A DNA stretch of 64,000 nucleotides from Herbinix hemicellulosilytica (GCF_002904165.1 NZ_CVTD020000015.1:310001-374000), one strand, 5' to 3'; positions 1 to 9,226 are shown, numbered from the stretch's first letter. Program-made: numbers and translations. The notes: generated by a model from the letters alone, not told the origin.

Positions 1-1560
1 CCTTACCGGCTCGCCCATATCAAGCACAAATATTTCCCCGCCCTTGGCAAAAGCACCTGCCTGAAGAACTAAGGATACGGCTTCCGGTATGGTCATAAAA
101 TATCTGATTATATCAGGATGGGTTACTGTTACGGGGCCACCTTCTTTTATCTGCTTTTTAAACAGCGGAATTACGCTTCCGTTTGAGCCCAGTACGTTTC
201 CGAATCTTACAGCAACGAACTCGGTCTTGGATCTCTTGTTATATGTTTGTATTATCATTTCACAGATTCGTTTGGATGCCCCCATTATGTTAGTCGGATT
301 TACGGCTTTATCTGTAGAAATAAGTACAAATCTCTCAGTTCCGTAAAGGTCCGCTGCCTGAACAACATTAAGAGTACCCAGTACATTATTTTTTATGGCT
401 TCACCCGGGCTGTCTTCCATCAAAGGCACATGTTTATGGGCAGCCGCATGAAATACTATCTGCGGCTTGTATGTTTTGAATATGTAATTCATTCTTGTAG
501 CACTTCTTACGGAAGCTATTAATACAACCAAATCCAGTTCAGGATGGTGAGCCTTCAATTCCTGCTGTATTTCATAGGCATTGTTCTCATAGATGTCAAC
601 TATTATAAGCTGTTTCGGCTTATGAGATGCCAACTGCCTGCAAAGCTCGCTTCCTATGGATCCGCCTCCTCCGGTTACCAGTATAACCTTATCCTTGACA
701 TAATCCATTATTGAATCCAAATCAACTTTGATGCTGTCCCTGCCAAGCAAATCCTCCACTTCAACGTCCCTTAACTGGCTTACGCTTACTTCACCGTTCA
801 TAAGTTGATACATACCGGGTAAGATTTTTAAGGAACAACTGGTCTGCTGGCATATCTCCACTATTTCGCGGATTGTTCTCTTTGAAACCGACGGCATGGC
901 TATAATTATTTCATCTATATGATACAAATTTGCCGTTTCAACTATATCGTTTCTGGTTCCTACTACTTTTACGCCCTGGATGTAAGTACCCTGTTTTGAC
1001 GGTTCATCGTCTATTATACATTTAACATCGGTATTATGGATATGGTCACTGGTCCGTATCTCTCTTATTATAGCATTGGCAGCATTTCCACCGCCTATTA
1101 TCATTACATTTTTCACTGCGTTACTGTTTTTTACTAATCGCTTTAAATATCTGAAAAAACGGTATGCAAATCGGTTACCTAAAGTAAGAAAAAATAACAC
1201 ACCGCCGTACAGAAAATGATAGCTTCTTGGAACCGGAAGGCCCATTATTTGTAAACCTGCAAATTGCATGAGTGTCGACATCACACATGCGGCAGTTACA
1301 TTCTGCATCTCCACTATTCCGGCAAACTGCCATATACTGTGATAGAGCCTAAGTATGTAAAAAATTATCAAAGTGCATATCATATTAATAGGTAGATAAC
1401 GCCACAGTGATTCTACAAATCGCGTATCTACCTTCGAAAATGCCAAATCAAAACGAAGCAGTAATCCCAATGCACTTGATGCAATGATTACTGCCATGTC
1501 ACATAATATTAAACTCAATCTTCTTACAGCCAGTTTACTATCTATTATTTTTCTCGCCAT
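1..1560 (-). CDS. Polysaccharide biosynthesis NDP-sugar dehydratase/epimerase, CapD/FlaA1 family (3' end cut by window)
   Basis: This membrane protein is expected to dehydrate or epimerise a UDP- or NDP-linked HexNAc for surface polysaccharide synthesis. The first 140 or so residues are hydrophobic, with about four membrane segments. A first Rossmann motif (GGGNAAN) lies near residue 150. A second, the NAD-binding TGGGGSIGSE, lies near residue 297, and the family's Met/Lys active-site motif (NIMGASK) lies near residue 423. The ATG at 1560 follows AGGAAAATACG. The zinc-ribbon gene ends 10 nt upstream, so the two are co-transcribed. At least 520 codons are present and no stop occurs before base 1, so the C-terminus is missing. 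Substrate specificity cannot be read from the sequence. Confidence 0.93.
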   Translation of the reverse strand, partial: MARKIIDSKLAVRRLSLILCDMAVIIASSALGLLLRFDLAFSKVDTRFVESLWRYLPINMICTLIIFYILRLYHSIWQFAGIVEMQNVTAACVMSTLMQFAGLQIMGLPVPRSYHFLYGGVLFFLTLGNRFAYRFFRYLKRLVKNSNAVKNVMIIGGGNAANAIIREIRTSDHIHNTDVKCIIDDEPSKQGTYIQGVKVVGTRNDIVETANLYHIDEIIIAMPSVSKRTIREIVEICQQTSCSLKILPGMYQLMNGEVSVSQLRDVEVEDLLGRDSIKVDLDSIMDYVKDKVILVTGGGGSIGSELCRQLASHKPKQLIIVDIYENNAYEIQQELKAHHPELDLVVLIASVRSATRMNYIFKTYKPQIVFHAAAHKHVPLMEDSPGEAIKNNVLGTLNVVQAADLYGTERFVLISTDKAVNPTNIMGASKRICEMIIQTYNKRSKTEFVAVRFGNVLGSNGSVIPLFKKQIKEGGPVTVTHPDIIRYFMTIPEAVSLVLQAGAFAKGGEIFVLDMGEPVR

Positions 1561-1569
1561 CGTATTTTC

Positions 1570-1806
1570 CTACTTTTTCATTTCTTGTTCGGTATAATAA
1601 TTGTCCATGTTATCTTTTATCAATTTCATTCTTTCGATAAATTTTTCTTTATATTTTAAGCGTTCCGCCATACTCATTTCTATGTAATCGACATAATCCA
1701 GATCACTTTTATATAATCTGGCACCACAATGGAAGCAAGTTGCATCAGGTTTTCTTGATACAATCCTGTAATTAAAACACTTTGGACATATAAAGATTCT
1801 TAGCAT
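1570..1806 (-). CDS. Small zinc-ribbon protein, function unknown
   Basis: The product is a 78-residue soluble protein. Two CxxC pairs (CPKC at residues 8-11 and CFHC at 25-28) form a probable zinc ribbon at the N-terminus. The rest is charged and likely helical, with many Lys and Glu. The ATG at 1806 has a strong ribosome site (GGGAGGGAG, 7 nt spacing) and a good promoter upstream, so the gene looks real. It is the first gene of a unit continuing into the CapD-like dehydratase. I do not recognise the family; a regulatory or scaffolding role in the polysaccharide locus is only a guess from position. Confidence 0.75.
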   Translation of the reverse strand: MLRIFICPKCFNYRIVSRKPDATCFHCGARLYKSDLDYVDYIEMSMAERLKYKEKFIERMKLIKDNMDNYYTEQEMKK

Positions 1807-1840
1807 ATAAATACTCCCTCCCTTTCTGTGGGTAGTATTT

Positions 1841-1869
1841 ATTATACTATTTAATTATTAGTATGTAAA
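1841..1869 (-). promoter_or_regulatory. Sigma-A-type promoter for zinc-ribbon/capD unit
   Basis: On the minus strand there is TTTACA (1864-1869), a 17-nt spacer and TATAAT (1841-1846). It lies 35 nt upstream of the zinc-ribbon start codon. The -35 matches 5 of 6 positions, the -10 matches all 6, and the spacing is ideal. Confidence 0.75.
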
Positions 1870-2003
1870 CCCATATGTTTAATTTTATAATATTTTACCA
1901 ATTTAGGATGTATTCCCGATAAAAATATTTACTCTACTGTTAACCCTAACATTTCGTAGTATCCGTTTTATCAGCAAAACTTTTCTGGTACTCAAGTTTT
2001 CTT

Positions 2004-2040
2004 AAGCCTCTTTTTTGATAGTCGTTTTACTCTGAGGCTT
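2004..2040 (-). terminator. Stem-loop after the cpsB-like gene
   Basis: AAGCCTC at 2004-2010 pairs with GAGGCTT at 2034-2040, just after the stop of the cpsB-like gene at 2045. The T-run after the stem is poor on the minus strand, so this is a possible terminator only. Confidence 0.35.
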
Positions 2041-2044
2041 TCTA

Positions 2045-2794
2045 TTATATGTAATTATTCTCAAGTATTTTAAAAGGGTTTTCATATAGTATTTCTGATA
2101 AATTAATATCGCATTTTTTAATCATATACCTTACGGCTGTTTCCATAATAGGAGGCCTTATATTGCAGTCGTGGCAGTCGCTTCCCAGAAAATGTACCAG
2201 TCCGCTGCTAATAAGTTTTCGTAGATAGACTGCCTTGGAATTTAATATATTTCCTACAATACCGGAAGCATTCACCTGTATATAACAACCTGCCTTTATA
2301 AGTTCCTTGATTAAGTCTGTTCTTTTATGTAGGCAAATATATCGTTCGGCATGAGCAAGGACAGGCCAGTACCCGTTATTGATTAATTTTGTCACCGCAT
2401 TATATATAGTATTATAGCTTTCACTAATTGAAAATTCCACTAGTACATACCTGCTCCCCGCTAAGGTAAGAGCCTTTCCCCGCTTTAAGTCTTCAATAAC
2501 AGACTCACTGTAAAATATTTCGTTGCCAAGAAGTATTCTCATGTCCTTATTTATATCGTAAGCCTCTTTTTGAACCCGCAACCTTAATTTTTCAAGATAA
2601 TCCGGCTCAGGATTATTTCTTCCGCATACATAATGAGGTGTCGCAATAATAGTAGTAATATTTTCCGATGCCGCTAATTTAAGCATATTTACCGTTTCGG
2701 TTAAATCTGTTGCCCCATCATCTACTTCGGGAAGTATGTGAGCATGTATGTCAAAATAGTTTTTAAACTCAATATAGCTGTCATCGTTTGCCAT
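2045..2794 (-). CDS. Protein-tyrosine phosphatase of the CpsB/YwqE PHP family
   Basis: This 249-residue cytoplasmic enzyme is predicted to dephosphorylate the tyrosine-rich tail of a capsule-chain-length kinase and so tune polysaccharide export. Metal-binding PHP motifs are visible: DIHAHILPEVDDGA at residues 14-27, TPHY near 51, AHAE near 147 and GSDCHD near 201. Length and motif order match CpsB, CapC and YwqE. The ATG at 2794 follows GAGGGGG. The partner tyrosine kinase is not in this window. The gene lies between rfbB and the capD-like unit, which supports a role in surface polysaccharide control. Confidence 0.9.
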   Translation of the reverse strand: MANDDSYIEFKNYFDIHAHILPEVDDGATDLTETVNMLKLAASENITTIIATPHYVCGRNNPEPDYLEKLRLRVQKEAYDINKDMRILLGNEIFYSESVIEDLKRGKALTLAGSRYVLVEFSISESYNTIYNAVTKLINNGYWPVLAHAERYICLHKRTDLIKELIKAGCYIQVNASGIVGNILNSKAVYLRKLISSGLVHFLGSDCHDCNIRPPIMETAVRYMIKKCDINLSEILYENPFKILENNYI

Positions 2795-2950
2795 TTAAAC
2801 CCCCTCATTTTGTACTGAAAATTATTCATTGTACCGGCTAGCTCAGTGACAATTATTCTTTTCGAAAATCGAATCCCCCTATAGATGAAGTACAGAAAAA
2901 ACATTTGCCGTTATTGCCCTAAAGTTTAGCATGATGTTTAGGAATTAAAA

Positions 2951-3979
2951 TTAATGAGAAATACGGTTACCGTACATTTTTTTATAATAATCCTGATATT
3001 CACCGCTTATAATATTCTCCCACCACTTTCTGTTATCAAGGTACCATCTGATTGTAAGTTTTATACCTTCATCAAACAGGGTGGTAGGTTCCCAACCAAG
3101 TTCTTTTCTGATCTTTGAAGGATCAATGGCATATCTTTTATCATGTCCCGGCCTGTCTGCGACAAACTTTATAAGATCTTCGCTTTTTCCAAGTTCCCTT
3201 AATATGGTCTTTACTACCTCAAGATTTGTCTTTTCGTTATGTCCTCCGATATTATATATCTCTCCTGCTTTCCCTTTTCTGATTATCATATCAATGGCCC
3301 TGCAGTGATCGATAACATAAAGCCAGTCTCTTACATTTTCACCTTTACCGTATACGGGAAGGGGTTTGTCGTTGAGGGCATTAGCTATCATCAGAGGAAT
3401 TAACTTTTCTGGAAATTGGTATGGGCCGTAATTATTGGAACATCTGGATACAGTCACCGGAAGTCCGTATGTTCTATGATATGCTAGTACTAATAGATCA
3501 GCCGAGGCTTTGGATGCGGAATACGGGCTTGAAGCATGTATGGGCGTTTCTTCCGTAAACATCAAGTCCGGCCTGTCAAGGGGAAGATCCCCATATACCT
3601 CATCCGTAGAAACCTGGTGAAACCTTTCTATTCCGTATATTCTGCAGGCATCTAAAAGTACGCCCGTTCCGATAATATTTGTCTGCAAAAATACACCGGG
3701 ATCGCTTATGGACCTGTCGACATGGCTTTCAGCCGCAAAATTTACAACCACATCGGGCTTTTCTTCTTCAAACAGCTTGTAGATAAAACTTCTATCCGCT
3801 ATGTCGCCTTTGATGAACTTAAAATTTTCCTTATTCATCACAGGCTCCAGTGTTTCAAGATTTCCTGCATATGTAAGCTTGTCCAGGCAAATAATATAAT
3901 CCTTAGGATGATTTTCTATCATATAATGAATAAAGTTCCCACCGATAAATCCGGCACCGCCGGTTATAAGCATTTTCAT
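2951..3979 (-). CDS. rfbB: dTDP-glucose 4,6-dehydratase
   Basis: The enzyme converts dTDP-glucose to dTDP-4-dehydro-6-deoxyglucose, the second step of the dTDP-rhamnose route. It is an extended short-chain dehydrogenase with the NAD motif [10 protein letters not shown] at the N-terminus, catalytic STDEVYGD near residue 125 and YSASK near residue 152. I place the start at ATG 3979 (342 residues). The upstream in-frame GTG at 3991 lies inside the ribosome site AAAGGTGG. It is separated from rfbC by about 240 bp containing a strong hairpin, so it may be transcribed on its own. No rfbD is present between the rfb genes. Confidence 0.96.
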   Translation of the reverse strand: MKMLITGGAGFIGGNFIHYMIENHPKDYIICLDKLTYAGNLETLEPVMNKENFKFIKGDIADRSFIYKLFEEEKPDVVVNFAAESHVDRSISDPGVFLQTNIIGTGVLLDACRIYGIERFHQVSTDEVYGDLPLDRPDLMFTEETPIHASSPYSASKASADLLVLAYHRTYGLPVTVSRCSNNYGPYQFPEKLIPLMIANALNDKPLPVYGKGENVRDWLYVIDHCRAIDMIIRKGKAGEIYNIGGHNEKTNLEVVKTILRELGKSEDLIKFVADRPGHDKRYAIDPSKIRKELGWEPTTLFDEGIKLTIRWYLDNRKWWENIISGEYQDYYKKMYGNRISH

Positions 3980-4099
3980 ACGGATTACCACCTTTATTTC
4001 AAAAGTTATCGTTTTTTTAATAATATCATATAAATGCTTAACAATGATAGATAAATTTTATATATCGGTTTAATGATATAAGTTCATGTAAAACCTGTA

Positions 4100-4183
4100 A
4101 AAACGGAACCGATCTCCTGTCAGATTTAGAAAATCAAAAAGCGCTATGAGTTATTATATCTGACAAGAGATGGTCCCTTTTTA
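4100..4183. terminator. Long hairpin between rfbC and rfbB, probable bidirectional terminator
   Basis: Arms of about 20 nt at 4105-4124 and 4158-4177 pair with few mismatches (core ATCTCCTGTCAGAT with ATCTGACAAGAGAT). Each is followed by a T-run in its own direction (GTTTTTA on the minus strand, CCCTTTTT on the plus strand). It would stop or attenuate rfbA-rfbC transcription before rfbB. Confidence 0.65.
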
Positions 4184-4220
4184 ATTTATCATATGTTTTA
4201 GAAATTCAAATTTTGATTTA

Positions 4221-4772
4221 TTAATAGTAGAAATCTATGTCACTGTCCTTAAGGTAAGGGGCGTTTCTGTCTTTATCCGACAGTATGGGATTATCAATAC
4301 CCCAGTCTATATTTAAATCCGGGTCATCCCAGCGTATGCTTCTGTCCGCTTCCCTGTTATAATAGTTGTCAAGTTTATATACAATTTCCACCTTGTCTGT
4401 CAATGTAAGAAACCCATGCAAAAATCCTCTGGGTATAAGAAGCTGTCTAAAATTATCTTCGGTCAATTCCACTGCTTCCCATTTCATATAGGTGGGGGAA
4501 CCTTTTCTCATGTCCACTGCCACATCCAAAACCGCCCCCCGTATGCAACGGACAAGTTTAGCCTGTGCGGCGTCACCTAGTTGAAAATGCAGTCCTCTTA
4601 ATATCCCTTTATGGGCAGAATAAGAATGATTATCCTGTACAAAGTTATAATATAAGCCTGCCTCTTCTAAAGTCTTTTTGGACCAGCTTTCCATGGTCCA
4701 GCCCCTGTTGTCGCCATGTACAATAGGTTCCAAAATATACAAATCTTTTACTTTAGTTTCTCTTATGTTCAT
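4221..4772 (-). CDS. rfbC: dTDP-4-dehydrorhamnose 3,5-epimerase
   Basis: The product is a 183-residue cupin-fold enzyme that epimerises C3 and C5 of dTDP-4-dehydro-6-deoxyglucose in dTDP-L-rhamnose synthesis. The catalytic His region LRGLHFQ is near residue 60 and the substrate-binding KLDNYYN is near 132. RGFLHGFLTL is typical of the family. The ATG at 4772 follows AGGAGAG with good spacing. It lies 40 nt after rfbA and is clearly co-transcribed with it. Confidence 0.96.
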   Translation of the reverse strand: MNIRETKVKDLYILEPIVHGDNRGWTMESWSKKTLEEAGLYYNFVQDNHSYSAHKGILRGLHFQLGDAAQAKLVRCIRGAVLDVAVDMRKGSPTYMKWEAVELTEDNFRQLLIPRGFLHGFLTLTDKVEIVYKLDNYYNREADRSIRWDDPDLNIDWGIDNPILSDKDRNAPYLKDSDIDFYY

Positions 4773-4811
4773 AGTCTAAGCTCTCCTAATTGTCGCATTT
4801 TTCAAGTTGTC

Positions 4812-5690
4812 CTAATAAAGTATTTTACCTTCTGCCACCTTCATCAGATGGATTCCGTAATTGGATTTTCCGTATGTTTTTGCCGCCTCCAAAAGTTTTT
4901 CCCTTGTAATCCAACCGTTTATATATGCAATTTCTTCAAGGGCGGCTATCTGGATGCCCTGCCTGGTTTCTATTACCCTGACAAATTCGGATGCATCGCT
5001 TAAAGAATCTATAGTCCCCGCATCCAACCAGGCATAGCCCCTTCCTAAAGTGACAACATTTAATGAGCCGTCCTCAAGATACATTCTGTTAAGGTCTGTT
5101 ATCTCAAGTTCTCCCCTTTTAGACGGTTTAACCTTCTTTGCAAACTCACAGACCCGGTTATCGTAAAAATACAGGCCCGTAACACAATAGTTTGATTTCG
5201 GATTTGCCGGCTTTTCCTCTATGGATATAGCTTTTCCGTTTTCATCAAATTCTATTATGCCAAATCTTTCGGGATCATCGACATAATAACCGAATATGGT
5301 TGCCCCATATGTTCTTTCTGCGGCTTCCCTAAGATGCTTTTTAAGCCCGCTGCCATGGAAGATATTATCTCCCAGAATCATGGCGCAAGCATCTCCGTCT
5401 ATAAATTTTTCACCTATTATAAAAGCCTGTGCCAGTCCGTCAGGCGAAGGCTGCACTGCATAACTAAGATTAATACCGTAGTTTGAACCGTCACCCAGCA
5501 GCCTTTCGAAATTTGGAAGGTCTGTAGGTGTCGAAATAATCAAAATATCCCGTATACCTGCCAGCATAAGGGTAGAAAGAGGATAATAAATCATAGGCTT
5601 ATCATAAACAGGCAAAAGCTGCTTGGATGTCACCATCGTAAGGGGATATAGTCTGGTGCCGGATCCCCCGGCCAGTATAATTCCTTTCAT
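4812..5690 (-). CDS. rfbA: Glucose-1-phosphate thymidylyltransferase
   Basis: The enzyme joins glucose-1-phosphate and dTTP to form dTDP-glucose, the committed step of dTDP-sugar synthesis. The nucleotidyltransferase signature [11 protein letters not shown] is at residues 8-18, followed by [16 protein letters not shown] and GDNIFHG. At 292 residues it has the family's normal length. The start at 5690 follows AAAGGAGAT. It is the first gene of the rfbA-rfbC unit. I found no convincing promoter in the 94 bp upstream. Confidence 0.97.
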   Translation of the reverse strand: MKGIILAGGSGTRLYPLTMVTSKQLLPVYDKPMIYYPLSTLMLAGIRDILIISTPTDLPNFERLLGDGSNYGINLSYAVQPSPDGLAQAFIIGEKFIDGDACAMILGDNIFHGSGLKKHLREAAERTYGATIFGYYVDDPERFGIIEFDENGKAISIEEKPANPKSNYCVTGLYFYDNRVCEFAKKVKPSKRGELEITDLNRMYLEDGSLNVVTLGRGYAWLDAGTIDSLSDASEFVRVIETRQGIQIAALEEIAYINGWITREKLLEAAKTYGKSNYGIHLMKVAEGKILY

Positions 5691-5784
5691 AAAATATAAT
5701 ATCTCCTTTAAAATTACTCTCTTGTGGCTAATTTACTGTTTTTATATTAATTTTAGTTAAATGATGGTTTATCAAGTTAGATTA

Positions 5785-6552
5785 TCATTTTTGGTCCGCC
5801 TTATCAAGCATCAGATCAAAACCTTGGTTTACAATAACATTCATTATTCTTTGCCTTATAGGATTAATATTTTTTAGCTTGGTTACAACCTGATTGCTGA
5901 AGCTGTCCACCCTTTGGTTGGACTGCCTCAAATCATAATATGTCTGCATGATTTCGTCATATTCTTTAATCATATCAAGATAACTGTCAAAACATTTGTA
6001 TTTGTTCTCAAACATTCTCAATTCCATGTCCATCCTGGGTTTAAGCTGCGGGTTTTGATTCGGGTATCCAAATCCCAGTCCCAGGGCAGGAAAAGTCAGT
6101 TTCGGAAGGTCAAGAAGCTTTATAACCCTATCCGCATCATTTAATATGCTTCCGAAATAAACGGTCCCAAGCCCAATGCTTTCGGCGGCATTTACCACAT
6201 TCTGAGCCATCAGGACAGCATCGGTAAAGGCCTGGAAAAACCGGTCCATATCCCTTATGCTTTCCTCATGGCAGTCTTTTTCCTTTGCGATTTGGCCGTT
6301 ACGGTACTGATCCACAATAAATATCCAAAGTTCAGGCATCCTGGCCACATATTCCTGTTTGCAGATATCGGCAAGCTCGTCTTTTATGGCCTGGTCTGTT
6401 ATCCTGATTATAGAACAAGCCTGAAGCCCGTTGGATGTAGCCGTACGGCATGCCACCTGAATTAATTGCTTTATAATTTCTTCAGGTACAGGTCTATTTT
6501 CATACTCTCGTATAGTCCGATGTTCCAATTGAGTTCTTATGGTATCATTCAT
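5785..6552 (-). CDS. Nitroreductase-family FMN oxidoreductase
   Basis: This 255-residue protein is of the NADPH-flavin oxidoreductase (NfsA/Frp-like) type. The N-terminus RTIREYENRPVPEEI is the classical FMN-phosphate-binding start of the family. AAESIGLGTVYFGSI and FPALGLGFGYPNQNPQLKPR are also family hallmarks. The C-terminal third is helical and charged, as in NfsA-type enzymes. It likely reduces quinones, nitro compounds or flavins; the substrate is unknown. The ATG at 6552 follows GAAGGAGGA. A promoter using a repeat-derived -35 lies immediately upstream, so it is a single-gene unit. Confidence 0.88.
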   Translation of the reverse strand: MNDTIRTQLEHRTIREYENRPVPEEIIKQLIQVACRTATSNGLQACSIIRITDQAIKDELADICKQEYVARMPELWIFIVDQYRNGQIAKEKDCHEESIRDMDRFFQAFTDAVLMAQNVVNAAESIGLGTVYFGSILNDADRVIKLLDLPKLTFPALGLGFGYPNQNPQLKPRMDMELRMFENKYKCFDSYLDMIKEYDEIMQTYYDLRQSNQRVDSFSNQVVTKLKNINPIRQRIMNVIVNQGFDLMLDKADQK

Positions 6553-6575
6553 ATCTAGTCCTCCTTCAAGGAATT

Positions 6576-6604
6576 ATTATACCACATAATGTTAATGGTG
6601 TCAG
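6576..6604 (-). promoter_or_regulatory. Promoter of the nitroreductase gene, -35 inside a REP-like repeat
   Basis: On the minus strand CTGACA (6599-6604) is followed by 17 nt and TATAAT (6576-6581). The -35 hexamer is the terminal CCTGACACC of the palindromic repeat at 6597-6660. The -10 is a perfect match, and the start codon lies 23 nt downstream with a strong ribosome site between them. Confidence 0.7.
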
Positions 6605-6660
6605 GCACTGTAAATAAATTGTTAACAGAAGTTAACATTTTATTCACAGTGCCTGACACC
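6597..6660. repeat. REP-like palindrome, complete copy
   Basis: Two 30-nt arms (6597-6626 and 6631-6660) match at 28 of 30 positions around a 4-nt AGAA loop. The outer ends read GGTGTCAGGCACTGT and its complement. The element starts on the last base of the histidine kinase stop codon, so it can act as that operon's terminator hairpin. It resembles the copies around the RAYT gene at 9313. Confidence 0.9.
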
Positions 6661-8459
6661 TATCTCGAAATCGGAAATCCCATTTTCACTTTAAACTGGT
6701 CACCGTCTATTTCTACTTTGAAAGTCCCACCGCATGCCTGAGTAAAACTTTCAGCTATAGATAAACCAAGTCCGCTGCCTTCGGTTGATCTTGACTTATC
6801 ACCTCTGTTGAATCTTTGAAGAATCTCCTCAGCGGTAAAATCCATATCATATGATGCCGTATTTTTTACGGTTACATTTACATAATTATTGGCGGTTTCC
6901 ATATCAATAAATACTCTGGTTCCCGAAAGCGAATATTTTAATGCATTACCGATGATATTTTGAAATACCCTGTAAAGTTTCTTACCGTCCGAGTAAATGT
7001 ATACCGGATTTTCCGTAAGATTTGTCTTAATCCGCAAATTTGTCTTTTTTATATCATCTTCCATATCAGCCAAAGTCTGTTCTATAAGCTTTTTTAAATC
7101 CAAATTTTCAAGATTTAACGGAAGGTTGCCGCTGGTACTTTTTGCAAGTTCAAAGAGGTCCGATACAATATTTTTTAACCTTTCGGATTTTTCGGCCAGT
7201 ATTTTTACATAATCCCTGGCAGTTTCCGGCAGGTCTTCCTTGGACAAGAGTTCCACATAACTTATTATAGAAGTAAGGGGCGTTTTAAGATCATGTGAAA
7301 CATTTGTTATCAAATCGACTTTCATTTTTTCGGATTTCATCATTTCTTTATAACTTTCCTGAAATCCCAGATTGATCTCTTCAAAAGTCTTTTTGTTCTC
7401 GTTAAAGTACCAATATATAATTAAACCTTCTAAAAAAATTGCAAATATCCCGAAAAATGGATTAATAAACATTGAAATAAAGAAAATGAAAACCATAAAT
7501 CCGCTGGATACTGTGAAAATTACCTGCCTGCGGTTTAAGGACTTTGTAAGCGGATAATGTTCAAATCTGCTGTCGTTAAAAAAGCTTCTTACAAAGTTAC
7601 TGATACCGGATAATATGGCAAAAATTAAAGTATGTTTAATAAGTTTCCCCGCTTTTAATTTTCTTACAAGGCTAAGAAGAAACATCACGCAGATACTTGC
7701 TGCAATAGCGGTAATAATTCCGATGGCAATCATCGAAATTGTTTGATCAGCGGTAAGGTTACTGTTTTGATAGTTATTATCCATTAATGTGTTGCCACAT
7801 ATATAAAACCATATAAATAGAGTAAACAGTATTCCCCCTGCTTGAATATCACTATAAATCCTGTCAGTATAAGGTGACAGATGGACCTTGTCATCTTCCG
7901 CTTTCCTGCCCGCAACAACAATCAAATATCCCAGGCATATAAGGGCAGCTATAACCGATTGTAAAAACGATACCGTTATCGGGATCAGCTCTGATCTTAT
8001 ATCGTTCCATACCGCTTGCCTTTTTTGAATATAATCATCCGGAAATGCCAGATATAAAGTATATTCTTTTGATTTATCCTGGACAGTTTTAAATTCCTTA
8101 TACAACCAGGGCTGAATCAAAACTTCATATTTATATTTAAGTTTTTGAAGTTCATCCAATGAAATATTATTGTAGGTGTTAACTTCGTCGGTAAAAAAGT
8201 AATAATAATGAAATTCCTTGTCCGGCTTAATACTGGTAGCCAAATAGTCGTGCATTTCATCAATAATCGGTGTAAGCTCATCATTTAAAAATTCTTTACT
8301 TTTCGTATATTCCTCCTCAAATAAAGGTTCCAAATCATAATTACGGTAATAGATATAAACCACATGCAATACGATAGCTGTTATAAATACTACCGCCAGT
8401 AAAAAAGCCGTGGCTTTTAAACCTTTGCTTCTGTTAAACTTTCTCAATCTTGTAACCAA
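6660..8459 (-). CDS. Sensor histidine kinase, VanS/PhoR-like
   Basis: This 599-residue membrane kinase pairs with the response regulator encoded just upstream. One membrane segment lies at residues 14-36, followed by an extracytoplasmic stretch of about 125 residues. Several more hydrophobic segments occupy about 160-350. The kinase core has the phospho-acceptor motif NVSHDLKTPLTS (His near 390), the N box QNIIGNALKYS near 501 and the G box GSGLGLSI near 563. The start is TTG 8459, preceded by GGTGGTGTGGGG, and overlaps the regulator gene by 26 nt, implying translational coupling. The signal is unknown; the multi-pass sensor region suggests a membrane or envelope cue. Confidence 0.9.
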   Translation of the reverse strand: MVTRLRKFNRSKGLKATAFLLAVVFITAIVLHVVYIYYRNYDLEPLFEEEYTKSKEFLNDELTPIIDEMHDYLATSIKPDKEFHYYYFFTDEVNTYNNISLDELQKLKYKYEVLIQPWLYKEFKTVQDKSKEYTLYLAFPDDYIQKRQAVWNDIRSELIPITVSFLQSVIAALICLGYLIVVAGRKAEDDKVHLSPYTDRIYSDIQAGGILFTLFIWFYICGNTLMDNNYQNSNLTADQTISMIAIGIITAIAASICVMFLLSLVRKLKAGKLIKHTLIFAILSGISNFVRSFFNDSRFEHYPLTKSLNRRQVIFTVSSGFMVFIFFISMFINPFFGIFAIFLEGLIIYWYFNENKKTFEEINLGFQESYKEMMKSEKMKVDLITNVSHDLKTPLTSIISYVELLSKEDLPETARDYVKILAEKSERLKNIVSDLFELAKSTSGNLPLNLENLDLKKLIEQTLADMEDDIKKTNLRIKTNLTENPVYIYSDGKKLYRVFQNIIGNALKYSLSGTRVFIDMETANNYVNVTVKNTASYDMDFTAEEILQRFNRGDKSRSTEGSGLGLSIAESFTQACGGTFKVEIDGDQFKVKMGFPISR

Positions 8460-9135
8460 TTCCCCACACCACCTTTAGATATTTCGGTTCCTTCGGATTA
8501 ATTTCGATTTTTTCTCGAATCCGCCTGATATGGACCATTACCGTATTTTCAACCGAATACGCAGGCTCCTGCCATACCTTTTCATAGATTTGCTCGGCAG
8601 AGAAAACCCGGCCGGCATTTTTCATAAGAAACTCCAGGATTTTAAATTCCTTTGCCGTTAACTTAACCGGTTCTCCGTCCACCGTAAATTCCGCCTTTTC
8701 CACATCCATGCAAAGACCACCAACAACAATTTTTGATGTTCCGTTTGCACTGTCTTTTGCCCCAAGGTGCAGGTACCTTCTTAGCTGACTTTTTACCCTG
8801 GCAACAAGCTCCTGCGGATTGAAGGGTTTTGTAACATAATCATCCGCGCCCATAGAAAGCCCCAAAATCTTATCGGAGTCTTCGGATTTTGCAGACAGTA
8901 AAATAATCGGAATATTTTTGCCGTCTCTTACCTTCATCATAGTAGACAAACCGTCAAGCTTTGGCATCATAATATCAAGAATAATAAGCTGCACATCATT
9001 GGATACAAGTGCATCCAAAGCCTCCATACCGTTGTAGGCTTTAATTACCTCATAACCTTCCATAACCAACAACTTTTCTATTGCCCCGGCTATGGTTTTG
9101 TCATCATCAACAACTAAAATTCTTGCTGTTTCCAT
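8434..9135 (-). CDS. OmpR-family response regulator
   Basis: The 233-residue regulator has a receiver domain and a winged-helix DNA-binding domain. Acidic DDD lies near residue 10, the phospho-acceptor Asp sits in LIILDIMMPKLDG near residue 50, and Lys lies in VTKPFNPQEL near 100. The C-terminal part (TAKEFKILEFLMKNAGRVFS, YSVENTVMVHIRRIREKIE) is typical of OmpR/PhoB proteins. I choose ATG 9135, which follows AGGAGGTAAGCCTGAT. The in-frame ATG at 9159 would place that ribosome site inside the coding region. It is coupled to the downstream kinase. No target genes can be named, although VanR-like similarity points to envelope functions. Confidence 0.93.
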   Translation of the reverse strand: METARILVVDDDKTIAGAIEKLLVMEGYEVIKAYNGMEALDALVSNDVQLIILDIMMPKLDGLSTMMKVRDGKNIPIILLSAKSEDSDKILGLSMGADDYVTKPFNPQELVARVKSQLRRYLHLGAKDSANGTSKIVVGGLCMDVEKAEFTVDGEPVKLTAKEFKILEFLMKNAGRVFSAEQIYEKVWQEPAYSVENTVMVHIRRIREKIEINPKEPKYLKVVWGIGYKIEKV

Positions 9136-9226
9136 ATCAGGCTTACCTCCTATCATCACCGTCGTATTTATTGTAACGGTGGTTTCTTAAATACAAACAG
9201 ATAAAAATCTTAAAGATTTCTTAAGA

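Noticed and set aside
2832-2881. tRNA-like words (TAGCTCAGT and TCGAATCC) on the plus strand
   Set aside because: The words are only about 45 nt apart, and no acceptor or anticodon stem can be formed. It could be a decayed fragment but is not a tRNA.
2722-2904. 60-codon minus-strand open frame overlapping the cpsB start
   Set aside because: It overlaps the well-supported phosphatase gene in another frame, has no domain and no clear ribosome site.
9140-9226. CTTAAG/CTTTAAG repeats upstream of the response regulator as its own operator
   Set aside because: The repeats are short and imperfect in AT-rich DNA; I cannot tell them from chance without a genome-wide comparison.
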